IMG/VR virus record: IMGVR_UViG_3300041404_000054
Coordinates: 1-29,031 of that record
DNA from: a virus
Length of the DNA stretch: 29,031 bases
Direction: 5' to 3' (one strand)
Shown in pieces: positions 15,101 to 21,666 of the stretch; positions within the stretch are counted from its first letter, which is position 1, and the number at the start of each line of letters is the position of its first letter. The translations under genes were made by a program, and so were the position numbers. The notes beneath the pieces were generated by a model, which was given only the letters and a program-made list of their open reading frames with translations, did no database searches and had not been told where the DNA came from.

Positions 15101-17010
15101 TGCTGCTCCTGCCGCGCCTTCGCCAGACCCTTCTGCTGATCGGCTACCGCCCGGTCCGCATCCGCGATCCGCTGCTGCGCATCCCGAACCGTCTCCGACC
15201 CCTCAACGCCCGCCTTGTCTGCGGCCTTCTTCTCCGCCGACAGATCCTTCGTCTCCTGCTGCTGCTCCTTCAGCCGCTGCACAGCCTGGTCATAGGCAAG
15301 CTGGGCACGCTGCTGCTCGATCGCCGAAGCCTTACTGCCCTGCGCCTTCACCTGGCGCAGGCGGACCTCAGCCTCCTGCACCGACAGGGCCGCGTCCCGC
15401 TCGCTGAGCTGGGCGCCCGCCACCCGGTCCGACAGCTCCCGCAGCTCATCCGCCGCATCACGGCGGGCCTGCGTCAGATCTGCCTGAGCCTGCCGGGCAG
15501 TGCGCTGGGCATCCGCCAGCGACCGCTCCGCCTCCACGACACGGTCGGCTGCATCCCGCTGCCGGTCCGCGGCCTGCTGCACCGCATCCGCCAGTCCCTG
15601 CTGCGCCTGCTTCACCTGATCGGCGGCCCGCCGGTTCGCCTCCGCCGCGTTACGGACGGCGTCCCCGACAGCCTGCTGGGCCTGCGAAATCTGCCGGGCC
15701 GCATTCCGGTGCGCCGTCGCCAACGACTGCTGCGCGCCAGCAGCCGACAGAGCCTGCCGCGCACCCTGCCCCGACGCCGCCCCGCCCTTGTACGTGGAGT
15801 TCGCCGCCGCATCCTGGGCAGACTTCTGCGCCTGCAGCGCGCTGGCGATGCCCTTGAACGCCGGCGCCGCGACCAAAGCGATCGCCCCGATGCCCGCACC
15901 CGCGGCCACCGCAGCAGCAGTCACCGCACCCAGGCCGGCCGCCACCACCGGCAGAGCCGGGATGATCGCCGGGCCGAACGCGAGCGCCGCCGTCACCAGC
16001 ATCTGCATGCCGCTGACGTTGACGTTCACGTTCGCCGTCTGGCCGTCCAGGCGGTTCACTGCCGCCTGGATCGCCGCCAGCTGTGCCACCGCCGCGGCTG
16101 TGTCGACACGGATCGCGACATCGGCATCCGACGCGGCAAGCCGCTGGAGGCGGGCCTGGATCGCCTCGATGCGGGCGGTAGCCGTCGCAGCGTCCATGTC
16201 GACGCCGATCCGGACGTCCCGCAGCGCCGTCAGCTGCGCCCTCAGCCGGGCGATCTCCACCTCGGCCGCAGACGAGTCGGCGGTCAGGTTGATGTTCGGC
16301 AGCGACGCCTCAGCAGCCTGCACCTGCGCGCGCAGTCGCTGCCCGAACGTGCCGTCGGTCTCCACCCGGATCCGGGCCGGATCGGCGGTGACCTCGTCGA
16401 TCTGCGTCTGCAGAGCCTGCAACTGGGCGATCGCGGCAGCCGTGTCCGCACGCACCGCTACGTTCGGGTGCACGGCGCCGATACGGCGGAGACGCTCCTC
16501 AATGTCCGCAGCCTGAGCGCGAGCCGTAGCCGCATCGATGTCGATGCCGACCGTCTTCCCGGCCAGCGTCTCCAGCCGGGCCCGCAGACGGGCCAGATCC
16601 GCATCCACGCCCGTGTCAGACAGCCGAACATCCAGACGCGGCATCGACCGGAAAGCCGCCTCCAGACGAGCACGCAGCGACCGAGCAAACGCCCCACCCG
16701 TCTGCTCACCCTGCCGAGTGGCCGCCGGACGAGCCGTCCGCCCGCCCTGAGTGACACCGTCCCGGATCGCAGTCCGCAGCGACGCCGTCACCTGGCTCGC
16801 GATCTGCCGGCCGATCTGCCGGCCGATCTGCAAACCCACACCGTCGACCTGGCCCTGCATGGCCGGCCCGAACGCGCGCCCGGCAGCATCGCCCGCATCC
16901 CGGCCGGCCCGAGTCGCCGCCGGAACCAGTGCACTGCGCAGGCGCCCGTAGATGCCCTGCACGTTGGGCAGAACATCGACCTCGACGCTGCCGACGGAGA
17001 TAGCGGGCAC
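12103..17010 (-). CDS. Tape measure protein with NlpC/P60-type peptidase domain
   Basis: At 1635 residues this is the longest gene and would set tail length and help DNA pass the envelope. Order: N-terminal segment with duplicated helical units (about residues 150-200 and 262-312), an Ala/Gly-rich hydrophobic region (about 335-385), a long coiled coil (about 400-700), a membrane-like region (about 925-975), four tandem 45-residue tryptophan-rich repeats (997-1176), and a C-terminal NlpC/P60-like domain with C1452 in WDCSGF and H1504 in GVGHTAG as probable catalytic Cys and His. That domain would cut peptidoglycan cross-links during entry. The GTG at 17010 follows a GGGAGGAGG lying in a perfect hairpin (17010-17027). 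Confidence 0.95.
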   Translation of the reverse strand: MPAISVGSVEVDVLPNVQGIYGRLRSALVPAATRAGRDAGDAAGRAFGPAMQGQVDGVGLQIGRQIGRQIASQVTASLRTAIRDGVTQGGRTARPAATRQGEQTGGAFARSLRARLEAAFRSMPRLDVRLSDTGVDADLARLRARLETLAGKTVGIDIDAATARAQAADIEERLRRIGAVHPNVAVRADTAAAIAQLQALQTQIDEVTADPARIRVETDGTFGQRLRAQVQAAEASLPNINLTADSSAAEVEIARLRAQLTALRDVRIGVDMDAATATARIEAIQARLQRLAASDADVAIRVDTAAAVAQLAAIQAAVNRLDGQTANVNVNVSGMQMLVTAALAFGPAIIPALPVVAAGLGAVTAAAVAAGAGIGAIALVAAPAFKGIASALQAQKSAQDAAANSTYKGGAASGQGARQALSAAGAQQSLATAHRNAARQISQAQQAVGDAVRNAAEANRRAADQVKQAQQGLADAVQQAADRQRDAADRVVEAERSLADAQRTARQAQADLTQARRDAADELRELSDRVAGAQLSERDAALSVQEAEVRLRQVKAQGSKASAIEQQRAQLAYDQAVQRLKEQQQETKDLSAEKKAADKAGVEGSETVRDAQQRIADADRAVADQQKGLAKARQEQQRAAVEGARSIAEAQAKVAESQRAVTRTQEDGARSVARAQENLAAAQASAADSIASAQRQIASSSLSAAGGIDQAAIAQAKYQAELDKLTPSARETFDAFVGLRSAFGKWSKSLQPKVMPIFTRALNGMRKALPGITPFVKEAAGAVGDLQDRVSRGFKSPWWKSFKKDLQGSVRPAIIGLGVSFGRVFKGMAGIVQAFFPHMDSISERMQKITGRFANWGTSLKGSPEFERFLDYSSTMAPKLGDALGKIAGAFLSIGQALSPVSGPLLFLLSGLAEAIGIIAEAAPWMVQGIWLAIVAMRVWTIAQWALNAAMSANPISLIIIGIVALVAIGIYAFNKFPWFRDLVLKAWAGIKTASLWLWNTVLKPFFTWFGGIVVWLWQRIIRPYIGFLIAYWKTVAQVAVWLWNTVLKPFFVWFGGIVVWLWQKIIKPYIGFLIAYWRKVADVAIWLWKTILAPAFRGIGAIISWWWTNIVKRYFGFVRGAISVLGDVFRWLWQKAVKPAWSGISGVIGTIWRDGIKPAFDRLKAAVGKVGDAFEAARKAIKIAWDKLKGIARTPVQYVVDVVYNNGIRGVWNKVAGAFGAKKLEKFTFARGGIMPGYTPGKDVHKFVSPTGGQLELSGGEAIMRPEFTRAVGSGFVGAMNSIARSRGAQGVKAALAPVFGGNPTTPTDRSLKYAGGGVYPVQRFEDGGIFGWIGSAASKAAGAGSAAWNGIKAGASWLGDSLEESARAGVKKVVNPLLKSFPGMDTGFGRMIRKVPDRIIDTLFGYTKEADKKGGGGIGGPKIQAATRWAKTQNRLPYQWGGNGNPSWDCSGFMSAIESVIRGQKPHRRWSTHAFKGGTPPGWVKNGQSAFKVGITHAGVGHTAGTIGKTKVESRGGDGVVVGSRARGYSDRLFTSWYGFKPGSYDSGGYLQPGLNLAYNGTGRPEPVFTTGQANALTSMAGRGAAAGPASFQGDLYLDSGEFLGRVRGEAQQVVDQNNGQLLTALGARPTRR
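13483..14022 (-). repeat. Four tandem 45-codon repeats inside the tape measure gene
   Basis: Copies start at 14022, 13887, 13752 and 13617 on the minus strand, exactly 135 bases apart, each opening with Trp-Leu-Trp (TGG CTG TGG). The first two copies are nearly identical at the protein level (WLWNTVLKPFF, then GGIVVWLWQ, then PYIGFLIAYW). The third and fourth have diverged. The aromatic, hydrophobic character suggests membrane contact or regular packing inside the tail tube. Confidence 0.85.
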
Positions 17011-17027
17011 CGGGAGCCTCCTCCCGG
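17010..17027 (-). promoter_or_regulatory. Hairpin enclosing the ribosome site of the tape measure gene
   Basis: On the minus strand CCGGGAG and CTCCCGG form a perfect 7-bp stem with a GAGG loop. The GGGAGGAGG ribosome site is in the 5' arm and loop, and the first base of the GTG start closes the stem. The stop of the preceding chaperone frame (17032-17034) is five bases upstream, so a ribosome finishing that frame would melt the stem. Translational coupling is likely. Confidence 0.55.
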
Positions 17028-17031
17028 CGCC

Positions 17032-17487
17032 CTACGCGGCGCCCCCGTTCAACAGATGGAACAGCCTGTCGGCGGACTTCTCGGTCAGCTTCGGCTTCGC
17101 CTTACGCGGTGCCGCACCAGGCCTGCGAGTCGGCTCCGGAGGATCCGGGCGCTCCGACTTCTTCTCGATGTTCACGCTCCACAGCACCCACTCCACACGG
17201 CGCACCGCGTCCAGAGTCGACGCCTGCAGCTGCTCCAGCTGCGACCAGCGGGCCCTCTCCGGCTCGCCCGTCTCGGCCTGCGCGGCGATCTCCTCCGGCG
17301 GCATCGCGTTCCGCATCGCCGTCAACGTCGCCGACTCCGGCGGCAGATGCTGGATCAGCACCCGCAGCCTGCGCCACGACATCGCACCCCGGTACACATC
17401 GAGGAGATCCACACCCGGGTAGTAGCGCAGCAGGTCGGCTTCTACCGCCTCCGCGTGCGCCTCGACGACGGAGCGGGTCCACTGGAT
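17032..17487 (-). CDS. Tail assembly chaperone, second frame (reached by -1 frameshift)
   Basis: This 151-codon open stretch has no convincing start of its own and continues the upstream chaperone after a -1 shift. It begins IQWTRSVVEAHAEAVEADLLRYYPGVDLLDVY and ends with a Pro/Lys-rich tail. The gpG/gpGT logic of long-tailed phages applies: a minor frameshifted form holds the tape measure during tail assembly and does not enter the virion. Fusion at 17487 gives about 280 residues (129 + 151). An ATG or GTG near 17412 could start a free protein, but no clear ribosome site was seen. Confidence 0.8.
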   Translation of the reverse strand: MQWTRSVVEAHAEAVEADLLRYYPGVDLLDVYRGAMSWRRLRVLIQHLPPESATLTAMRNAMPPEEIAAQAETGEPERARWSQLEQLQASTLDAVRRVEWVLWSVNIEKKSERPDPPEPTRRPGAAPRKAKPKLTEKSADRLFHLLNGGAA

Positions 17488-17873
17488 TTCCCCAGGCTCT
17501 CACCGGCCCGCTGGGCAGCATCGTTGATGAGTTCACCGAACTCGTCGTTCGTCGGATCGAGTTCGTCGTACAGCTCGTAGTCGTCCGGGTGGAGCACGAT
17601 CTTCGCGAACGCGTCGATCTGCCCCTGGTTCAGCAGCCGCTGCCACGACTGCCGCCACGCCCCCGGCGGAATGATGCGGACATCCTCACCACACAGCAGA
17701 CCCGTCACATGCTTGCTGACGGCCTCGATCTCCTGGGCCTCCGCCTCCGACACGTCCGGCTCGTCGTCGAAGTCCTCCGGTTCCACGACATCGCGGGCCG
17801 CCGACGGACGGGACGCTGCTCGTGCCGCGGTCCGCGGCTTCCTGCTCGTGCTACTGGTACGCGTGTTGGCCAC
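17442..17873 (-). CDS. Tail assembly chaperone, first frame (gpG-like)
   Basis: The 143-residue product has a basic N-terminus (residues 1-27), an acidic stretch (EPEDFDDEPDVSEAEAQEIE), then a helical domain (about 68-125) with WRQSWQRLLNQGQIDAFAKIVLHPDDYELYDEL typical of this family. Position between major tail protein and tape measure is diagnostic. Near its end, GGGGAAA (17493-17487, minus strand) allows slippage to the -1 frame. The unshifted form ends in a basic tail (SSRRTRRR). The ratio of short to fused forms matters for tail assembly in related phages. Confidence 0.88.
   Translation of the reverse strand: MANTRTSSTSRKPRTAARAASRPSAARDVVEPEDFDDEPDVSEAEAQEIEAVSKHVTGLLCGEDVRIIPPGAWRQSWQRLLNQGQIDAFAKIVLHPDDYELYDELDPTNDEFGELINDAAQRAGESLGKSSGPAPSSRRTRRR
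17487..17493 (-). promoter_or_regulatory. Probable -1 ribosomal frameshift site GGGGAAA
   Basis: In the zero frame the codons are CTG GGG AAA TCC. A slip of -1 on GGG AAA leads to ATC CAG TGG in the second chaperone frame. The glycine tRNA re-pairs perfectly and the lysine tRNA imperfectly, so this is not a strict X XXY YYZ heptamer. The conserved gene arrangement makes frameshifting very likely. Confidence 0.7.
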
Positions 17874-17918
17874 GGCGCGGGCTCCTTACCGATACGGCGC
17901 GGGCTGGAAAAGGGAAAG

Positions 17919-17964
17919 GTGGGCGGGCCGGGCCCGCGCCGGCTGGCTATGTCGACCCGCCCAC
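17919..17964 (-). terminator. Hairpin after the major tail gene, probable partial terminator
   Basis: GTGGGCGGG (17919-17927) and CCCGCCCAC (17956-17964) are perfect 9-bp inverted arms, with a GGCGCGGGCCCG-like inner stem. On the minus strand the hairpin begins five bases after the stop of the major tail gene and is followed by CTTTCCCTTTTCC. This would lower transcription into the chaperone and tape measure genes. Confidence 0.5.
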
Positions 17965-17968
17965 CCGC

Positions 17969-18556
17969 TCAGGACCCGGTGTACGCCGCGGTCTCCGGCA
18001 CCCGGTCGAAGTGGTAGACCGTGTTGCCGGACGCGTCCGGGTAGGCCGTGATCGTCCACTCGAAGCCGGCGATCTCGTCCTGCTTGTGTGTGACGTCCGA
18101 GCGCTCCGTGATCTCACCCTCCGGGACGTAGAAGCCGCGCTGGAAGGAGTCGCCGTCCAGGACGACGAACCAGAACGCGCGCCGGTCCGGCACCGGAGAC
18201 GCGGTCTCCGCGAACGACGTCAGACCCGACACCGGCGCCAGATCCGCGACATCGAGCCGGTACTGCAGCGACTGCACCGTCGTCCGGCCCACCTCCCACA
18301 CCGTCAGCCCGAACGTCCGCAGCGACGACGTGATCGTGGTGCGGATCGGCGCCGTATACCCCCACGGCGTGAACGACTGCGTGTCCTCCTCGAAACCCTG
18401 CACCAGACCGTCGTCCGAGATCGCGCCCAACGGCGCCCACGGCGCCAGCGGCTGCACCTCCGGATCGCCAGGCGACGCCGTACCGAGCGGAGCCGTCCAG
18501 CCGGCGCCATTCGCACCGACCTCCAGCAGGTCCGCTGCGCGGGTGATGTTGACCAT
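17969..18556 (-). CDS. Major tail tube protein
   Basis: The 195-residue protein should polymerise into the tail tube. It starts MVNITRAADLLEVGANG and has alternating beta-strand segments (TFGLTVWEVGRTTVQSLQYRLD, RRAFWFVVLDGD, IAGFEWTITAYPD) typical of tail tube folds, ending with a short Tyr/Thr tail. The ATG at 18556 is chosen for a TGGAGA ribosome site seven bases upstream, because the longer frame would run through the intergenic leader. It is flanked by hairpins on both sides (18579-18592 and 17919-17964), as expected for a highly expressed virion protein. Confidence 0.88.
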   Translation of the reverse strand: MVNITRAADLLEVGANGAGWTAPLGTASPGDPEVQPLAPWAPLGAISDDGLVQGFEEDTQSFTPWGYTAPIRTTITSSLRTFGLTVWEVGRTTVQSLQYRLDVADLAPVSGLTSFAETASPVPDRRAFWFVVLDGDSFQRGFYVPEGEITERSDVTHKQDEIAGFEWTITAYPDASGNTVYHFDRVPETAAYTGS

Positions 18557-18578
18557 CGTTGTCTCCAGACATGGTGAA

Positions 18579-18592
18579 GCCCGCGCACGGGC
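18579..18592 (-). promoter_or_regulatory. Small hairpin in the leader of the major tail gene
   Basis: GCCCG and CGGGC form a 5-bp stem with a four-base loop in the 71-base gap before the major tail gene. It could be an mRNA-stabilising 5' structure or processing site. No promoter is recognised in the gap. Confidence 0.3.
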
Positions 18593-18627
18593 GGGAACTT
18601 GAAGGTCCGGCGCGGGCCCTCGGCCGG

Positions 18628-19008
18628 TCAGGAGACCGGGTGGAAGTAGATTTCGTAGGTAGCGCCCATGCGTCGCAGCGCCGGATTCTCGTAGTCGCGC
18701 CATGCGGGCGCCGAAATCGTCGACACCCGGCCGAACACCGCATTCGTGGTCTGTACGCCCCTCAAGGTCACGACCAGCGCATTGCGGGTCCTCCTGGCCA
18801 GCAAGGACGCCGCTGCACGGTCGGAGGCGTAGCTGTCCACCGTGACGAGGGCCCGTTCCAAGCGGATCCCGTCATCGTCGCCGCCAACCCGCTGCAGCTG
18901 GTTGATCGGCAGAACGTCTGCGAGGTCTGCGGGGAGGTCCGTGACGTGCCGCACGTCCAACACCGCCGTGAGCCACGCCGCCAGTTCGGCTTCTGCGTCG
19001 GGCCACAT
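18628..19008 (-). CDS. Tail terminator / tail completion protein
   Basis: The 126-residue protein begins MWPDAEAELAAWLTAVLD, then shows alternating beta strands (RLERALVTVDSYA, RNALVVTLRGV) and a C-terminal ATYEIYFHPV strand, the pattern of small alpha/beta tail terminators that cap the tail tube and join it to the head. It sits between the gp10-like gene and the major tail gene, the canonical place. The ATG at 19008 overlaps the preceding TGA (ATGA). Confidence 0.8.
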   Translation of the reverse strand: MWPDAEAELAAWLTAVLDVRHVTDLPADLADVLPINQLQRVGGDDDGIRLERALVTVDSYASDRAAASLLARRTRNALVVTLRGVQTTNAVFGRVSTISAPAWRDYENPALRRMGATYEIYFHPVS

Positions 19009-19334
19009 CAGTCCGCCCCGCCCGCCTGCGCAGCCCGAAGCAGGACGTGATGCGCCACAACCCGTTCAGTGCCGTACTCCACGAACCGTGCGTACCTGGA
19101 CGTGTTCCGCACGTAGCCCACCGCCCGGTCACGCCGACGGCCGCCTCGGCTGGTGCTGTCCGTCTCCCACGACGCCTTGTAGTGCCCGACGTGCGGCCCC
19201 TTCTCGTACACCGGCGACGTGGCAGCCGCAATCGCCTTGATGACCTCGGCGCGGCGCAGCATCTCCGCCTGCATACCAGGCATCCGCAGCATCTCGCCGA
19301 CACCTTTGCGCTTCATCTTGAACCGTGCTGCCAT
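19008..19334 (-). CDS. HK97 gp10-like head-tail joining protein
   Basis: The 108-residue protein has a basic N-terminal helix region (residues 1-35), then GHYKASWETDST and the family-typical YARFVEYGTERVVAHHVLLRA near the C-terminus. Such proteins join connector and tail during morphogenesis. The ATG at 19334 has a strong AGGAGGGG six bases upstream. The plus-strand DUF4429-like gene starts 35 bases away in the opposite direction, splitting the structural operon between this gene and the stopper gene. Confidence 0.85.
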   Translation of the reverse strand: MAARFKMKRKGVGEMLRMPGMQAEMLRRAEVIKAIAAATSPVYEKGPHVGHYKASWETDSTSRGGRRRDRAVGYVRNTSRYARFVEYGTERVVAHHVLLRAAQAGGAD

Positions 19335-19369
19335 AGCCCCTCCTGCAACTCAAGCCGCTGGGGGCGGAC

Positions 19370-19696
19370 ATGGACATTCAGGTCAAGGGAGTGCTCGGCA
19401 GCATCCACTTCGACGGAGAGTGGGTGACCATCACCAAGACACCCGTCGGACCGAAGCCGGCGCCTGTACGGATCCGGGCCGCCGACGTCACCGGAACCCG
19501 CTTCAAGCCGGGCACGCTCCTCATGCACGGCTACGTGCAGTTCGTGCTGCCCGGCAGCCTTCCGGCAGGCGAGAAGTCGGGACTCGCGCAGGGCGGGCGC
19601 CCACCACTCAGTGACCCGCATAGCCTGTCCATTCGCCGCAGCAGCAACGACGCCGCGCAGAAACTCGTGGCGGCCGTCGAACATGCCCGTAACTAG
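19370..19696 (+). CDS. DUF4429-like protein, opposite-strand gene inside the tail operon (candidate moron)
   Basis: The 108-residue product matches the DUF4429 / bacterial PH-like pattern: GVLGSIHFDGEWVTITK at the start, RIRAADVTGTRFKPG, HGYVQFVLPGS, then DPHSLSIRR and a C-terminal helix AAQKLVAAVEHA. These short proteins are frequent in Streptomyces and its phages, with no proven function. It is transcribed against the operon. Its TAG shares bases with the TAG of the stopper gene (CTAG at 19693-19696). A GGGGGCGG precedes the ATG. No clear promoter is visible in the 35-base divergent gap, so one probably lies within the neighbouring gene. Lysogenic expression is inferred. Confidence 0.8.
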   Translation: MDIQVKGVLGSIHFDGEWVTITKTPVGPKPAPVRIRAADVTGTRFKPGTLLMHGYVQFVLPGSLPAGEKSGLAQGGRPPLSDPHSLSIRRSSNDAAQKLVAAVEHARN

Positions 19697-20046
19697 CCGG
19701 TCACTCGCTCCAACGCCACCACGACCGGTCCCGTCGACCCGGTGAACGGCGACCGGAAGCTGCCCGCGCGGCCCTCCACCGTGTAGACGTCCCCGTCCAC
19801 GCGGATCTGGTCGGTGGCCCGTATGTCGGTGCCGTAGGGCGCGTACAGCATCAGGCCCGAGATGACCGTGTCCCGGGCGTCCGTGAGTTCGTTCGTGCCG
19901 GAGCCCGTCCCGTCCCGGGGTGCCACCGCACACCCTGGGACGGGGATCTCCGTCGGCGGGCCCGGCACGTCGTTCCCGTAGACGTCCCGGCTTGGCGAGC
20001 CGGGGCGCAGAATCGTGACCGTGTCACCGTGCGGCAGTTCGTGCAC
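19693..20046 (-). CDS. Head-tail stopper / head closure protein
   Basis: The 117-residue beta-rich protein shows the gp16/SPP1-like pattern: GDTVTILRPG at the start, RDVYGNDVPGP, GLMLYAPYGTDIRATDQIRVDGDVYTVEGRAGSFRSPFTG, with a C-terminal VVVALERV. It would seal the connector after DNA packaging. The GTG at 20046 is chosen for its AGGAGGT six bases upstream, and it overlaps the end of the second glycosyltransferase gene by 23 bases, so the two are translationally linked. Confidence 0.83.
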   Translation of the reverse strand: MHELPHGDTVTILRPGSPSRDVYGNDVPGPPTEIPVPGCAVAPRDGTGSGTNELTDARDTVISGLMLYAPYGTDIRATDQIRVDGDVYTVEGRAGSFRSPFTGSTGPVVVALERVTG

Positions 20047-21040
20047 GAGCCACCTCCTCGACCGCCTCGCACCAGGCCGCCAAATCGGCTGCCGGATCGA
20101 GGGCCTTCGAGCGGGCTCTCGCCTTCCGTGAGGCCGCCTGGTACGCGTCGCGGTCATCGAGCCGCTCGATCTCGGCCTGCCACGCATCCACGTCGTCGCG
20201 ATCACAGAAGATTCCCGCGCCCGCCAAAGACTCGGTGAGCCCTGCGGTCGGGTGCGCCAGGACAGGGATGCCGGAGGACATCGCCTCCACACCCACCCGG
20301 CCCCACGACTCGTAGTCCGACGGCATCAGCAGCAGACGCGTCCGCGCATACACCGCGTCCCGCATCTCCCGCCCCGGCAGATGATCCAGCACGAGCACGT
20401 TGTCCAGCACCGGAGGCTCCTGCTCCCCGTAGCCGCCCTTCACCGCAAGGAACTTCCGCTCCGGCATGCGCTCCGCGAGTTCGGCCAGCACCCGCACACC
20501 CTTGGTCACAGTGCAGTTCACCAGCGTGATGCAGTCGCCGCGCGGCGCCCGGTACTCCTCCGGCCACACCGGAGGCCGCACCACCAGCATCCGATCCGGA
20601 CGACACCTCTGCCCGTCGAAGACTTCCTCGGCCTTCGCCAGCATCCACTGCGAGTTCACCACCGCCAGCGCCGAAGACCCCTCCAGCATGGGCTGCCACG
20701 TGAGGCCGAACGTGTTGTGGCATACAACGATCAGCGGCTTGCCGAACCCGCGGGCCAAGCAGGCTGCGCCCGGCACGTTCTCCAGATGACTGACCACCGC
20801 GCTCGCCCTGGCCACGGCCCGAGCGAACCGGGCATCGCCGCCGCCCGCATGCGGCACGACCCGCACACCATCCACGCTGTACGGCTCGCGGCTCGCCGCC
20901 TGCCGCGACAGCCACACCGACACCTCATGGCCCCGCCCGACGAGAGCCCGCAGCATCTCATGCAGCGCCCACTCCGCACCCGCATTGTGATCGGGCGGAT
21001 AGGCGTGCACCCGGGCCACCACGTTCAGCGCGCCCGTCAC
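20024..21040 (-). CDS. GT-B family glycosyltransferase (GT4-like), second of a pair in the structural operon
   Basis: The 338-residue enzyme has a GT-B fold layout: an N-terminal acceptor domain starting ARVHAYPPDHNAGAEW with Gly/His loops, and a C-terminal sugar-nucleotide domain with LVNCTVTKG, KFLAVKGGYG and the EX7E motif E244 to E252 in YESWGRVGVEAMSSG, typical of retaining GT4 enzymes. No membrane segment is seen, so it acts in the cytoplasm. It is clearly paralogous to the 21650-22663 enzyme. It overlaps the connector gene (GTGA) upstream and the stopper gene downstream. Likely role: glycosylation of a virion protein using host sugar nucleotides. Substrate unknown. Confidence 0.9.
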   Translation of the reverse strand: MTGALNVVARVHAYPPDHNAGAEWALHEMLRALVGRGHEVSVWLSRQAASREPYSVDGVRVVPHAGGGDARFARAVARASAVVSHLENVPGAACLARGFGKPLIVVCHNTFGLTWQPMLEGSSALAVVNSQWMLAKAEEVFDGQRCRPDRMLVVRPPVWPEEYRAPRGDCITLVNCTVTKGVRVLAELAERMPERKFLAVKGGYGEQEPPVLDNVLVLDHLPGREMRDAVYARTRLLLMPSDYESWGRVGVEAMSSGIPVLAHPTAGLTESLAGAGIFCDRDDVDAWQAEIERLDDRDAYQAASRKARARSKALDPAADLAAWCEAVEEVARARTAAR

Positions 21041-21666
21041 CGGTACCTCACCATCGACATGCCCGCCTTCGGCCGGAACCCGGCATCGGCAAGCTCCCGG
21101 CGATCCTCGTCCGTCATCAGCACAGCCGTGCCGACACCAGAGCCGTCCGTGCGGTACGTGTACGGGCCGATCGTCTCCCCCGTGATCCCGCCCGCCATCG
21201 TCGGGGCGGTCAAGGTTCGCAGCGCCATCCGGGCGACGACGGCGACCACAATGTCCGGCACCTGGGCGTCACCGTGGCTGTAGACGACGCGGTAGGTGCC
21301 CGGATACGCCTCAACGTCGTCGTACCAGTCCTCCGGCAAGTTGATGACGGAAGTGTCGGCCGCCACACGGATGATGTCCAAGCCGTCCCACCGCCAGCCC
21401 ACCACCGGCACATCCGGGGCCCCGCCGGCGCCGATCGCCACCACGGCCGTCACGTCGATGACCGGGCGCTGCGGCAGCCGGATCTCCCCCTGCTGGGCCC
21501 GCACCACCACGGTCTCATCGTCGGTGCGGGTGAAGTTCTGCTTCGTGTACGAACGGACCTTCGCCGAAGCGTCGGCGAGCAGAGCCGAAGCCCGCGCTTC
21601 CTCGGCGACAGTGAGCGGACGCCCAAGACGATCCGAAAGGTCGGTGAGGCTAGCGAGGGGATCCAC
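21037..21666 (-). CDS. Head-tail connector protein (gp6-like adaptor)
   Basis: The 209-residue protein has the gp6/gp15-like adaptor layout. The helical N-terminus (SLTDLSDRLGRPLTVAEEARASALLADASAKVRSYT) is followed by a beta part (VVRAQQGEIRLPQRPVIDVTAV, GTYRVVYSHG) and a helix VPDIVVAVVARMALRT. It would attach under the portal. The GTG at 21666 is chosen for a GGAGGGGGT upstream, and it overlaps the end of the first glycosyltransferase gene by 17 bases. Its own TGA overlaps the GTG of the second glycosyltransferase. Confidence 0.85.
   Translation of the reverse strand: MDPLASLTDLSDRLGRPLTVAEEARASALLADASAKVRSYTKQNFTRTDDETVVVRAQQGEIRLPQRPVIDVTAVVAIGAGGAPDVPVVGWRWDGLDIIRVAADTSVINLPEDWYDDVEAYPGTYRVVYSHGDAQVPDIVVAVVARMALRTLTAPTMAGGITGETIGPYTYRTDGSGVGTAVLMTDEDRRELADAGFRPKAGMSMVRYR

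Noticed and set aside
12142-17580. 1812-residue plus-strand open frame opposite the tape measure
   Set aside because: It is an antisense shadow of high-GC coding sequence: arginine- and proline-rich, without domains, and fully covered by a well-supported gene on the other strand.
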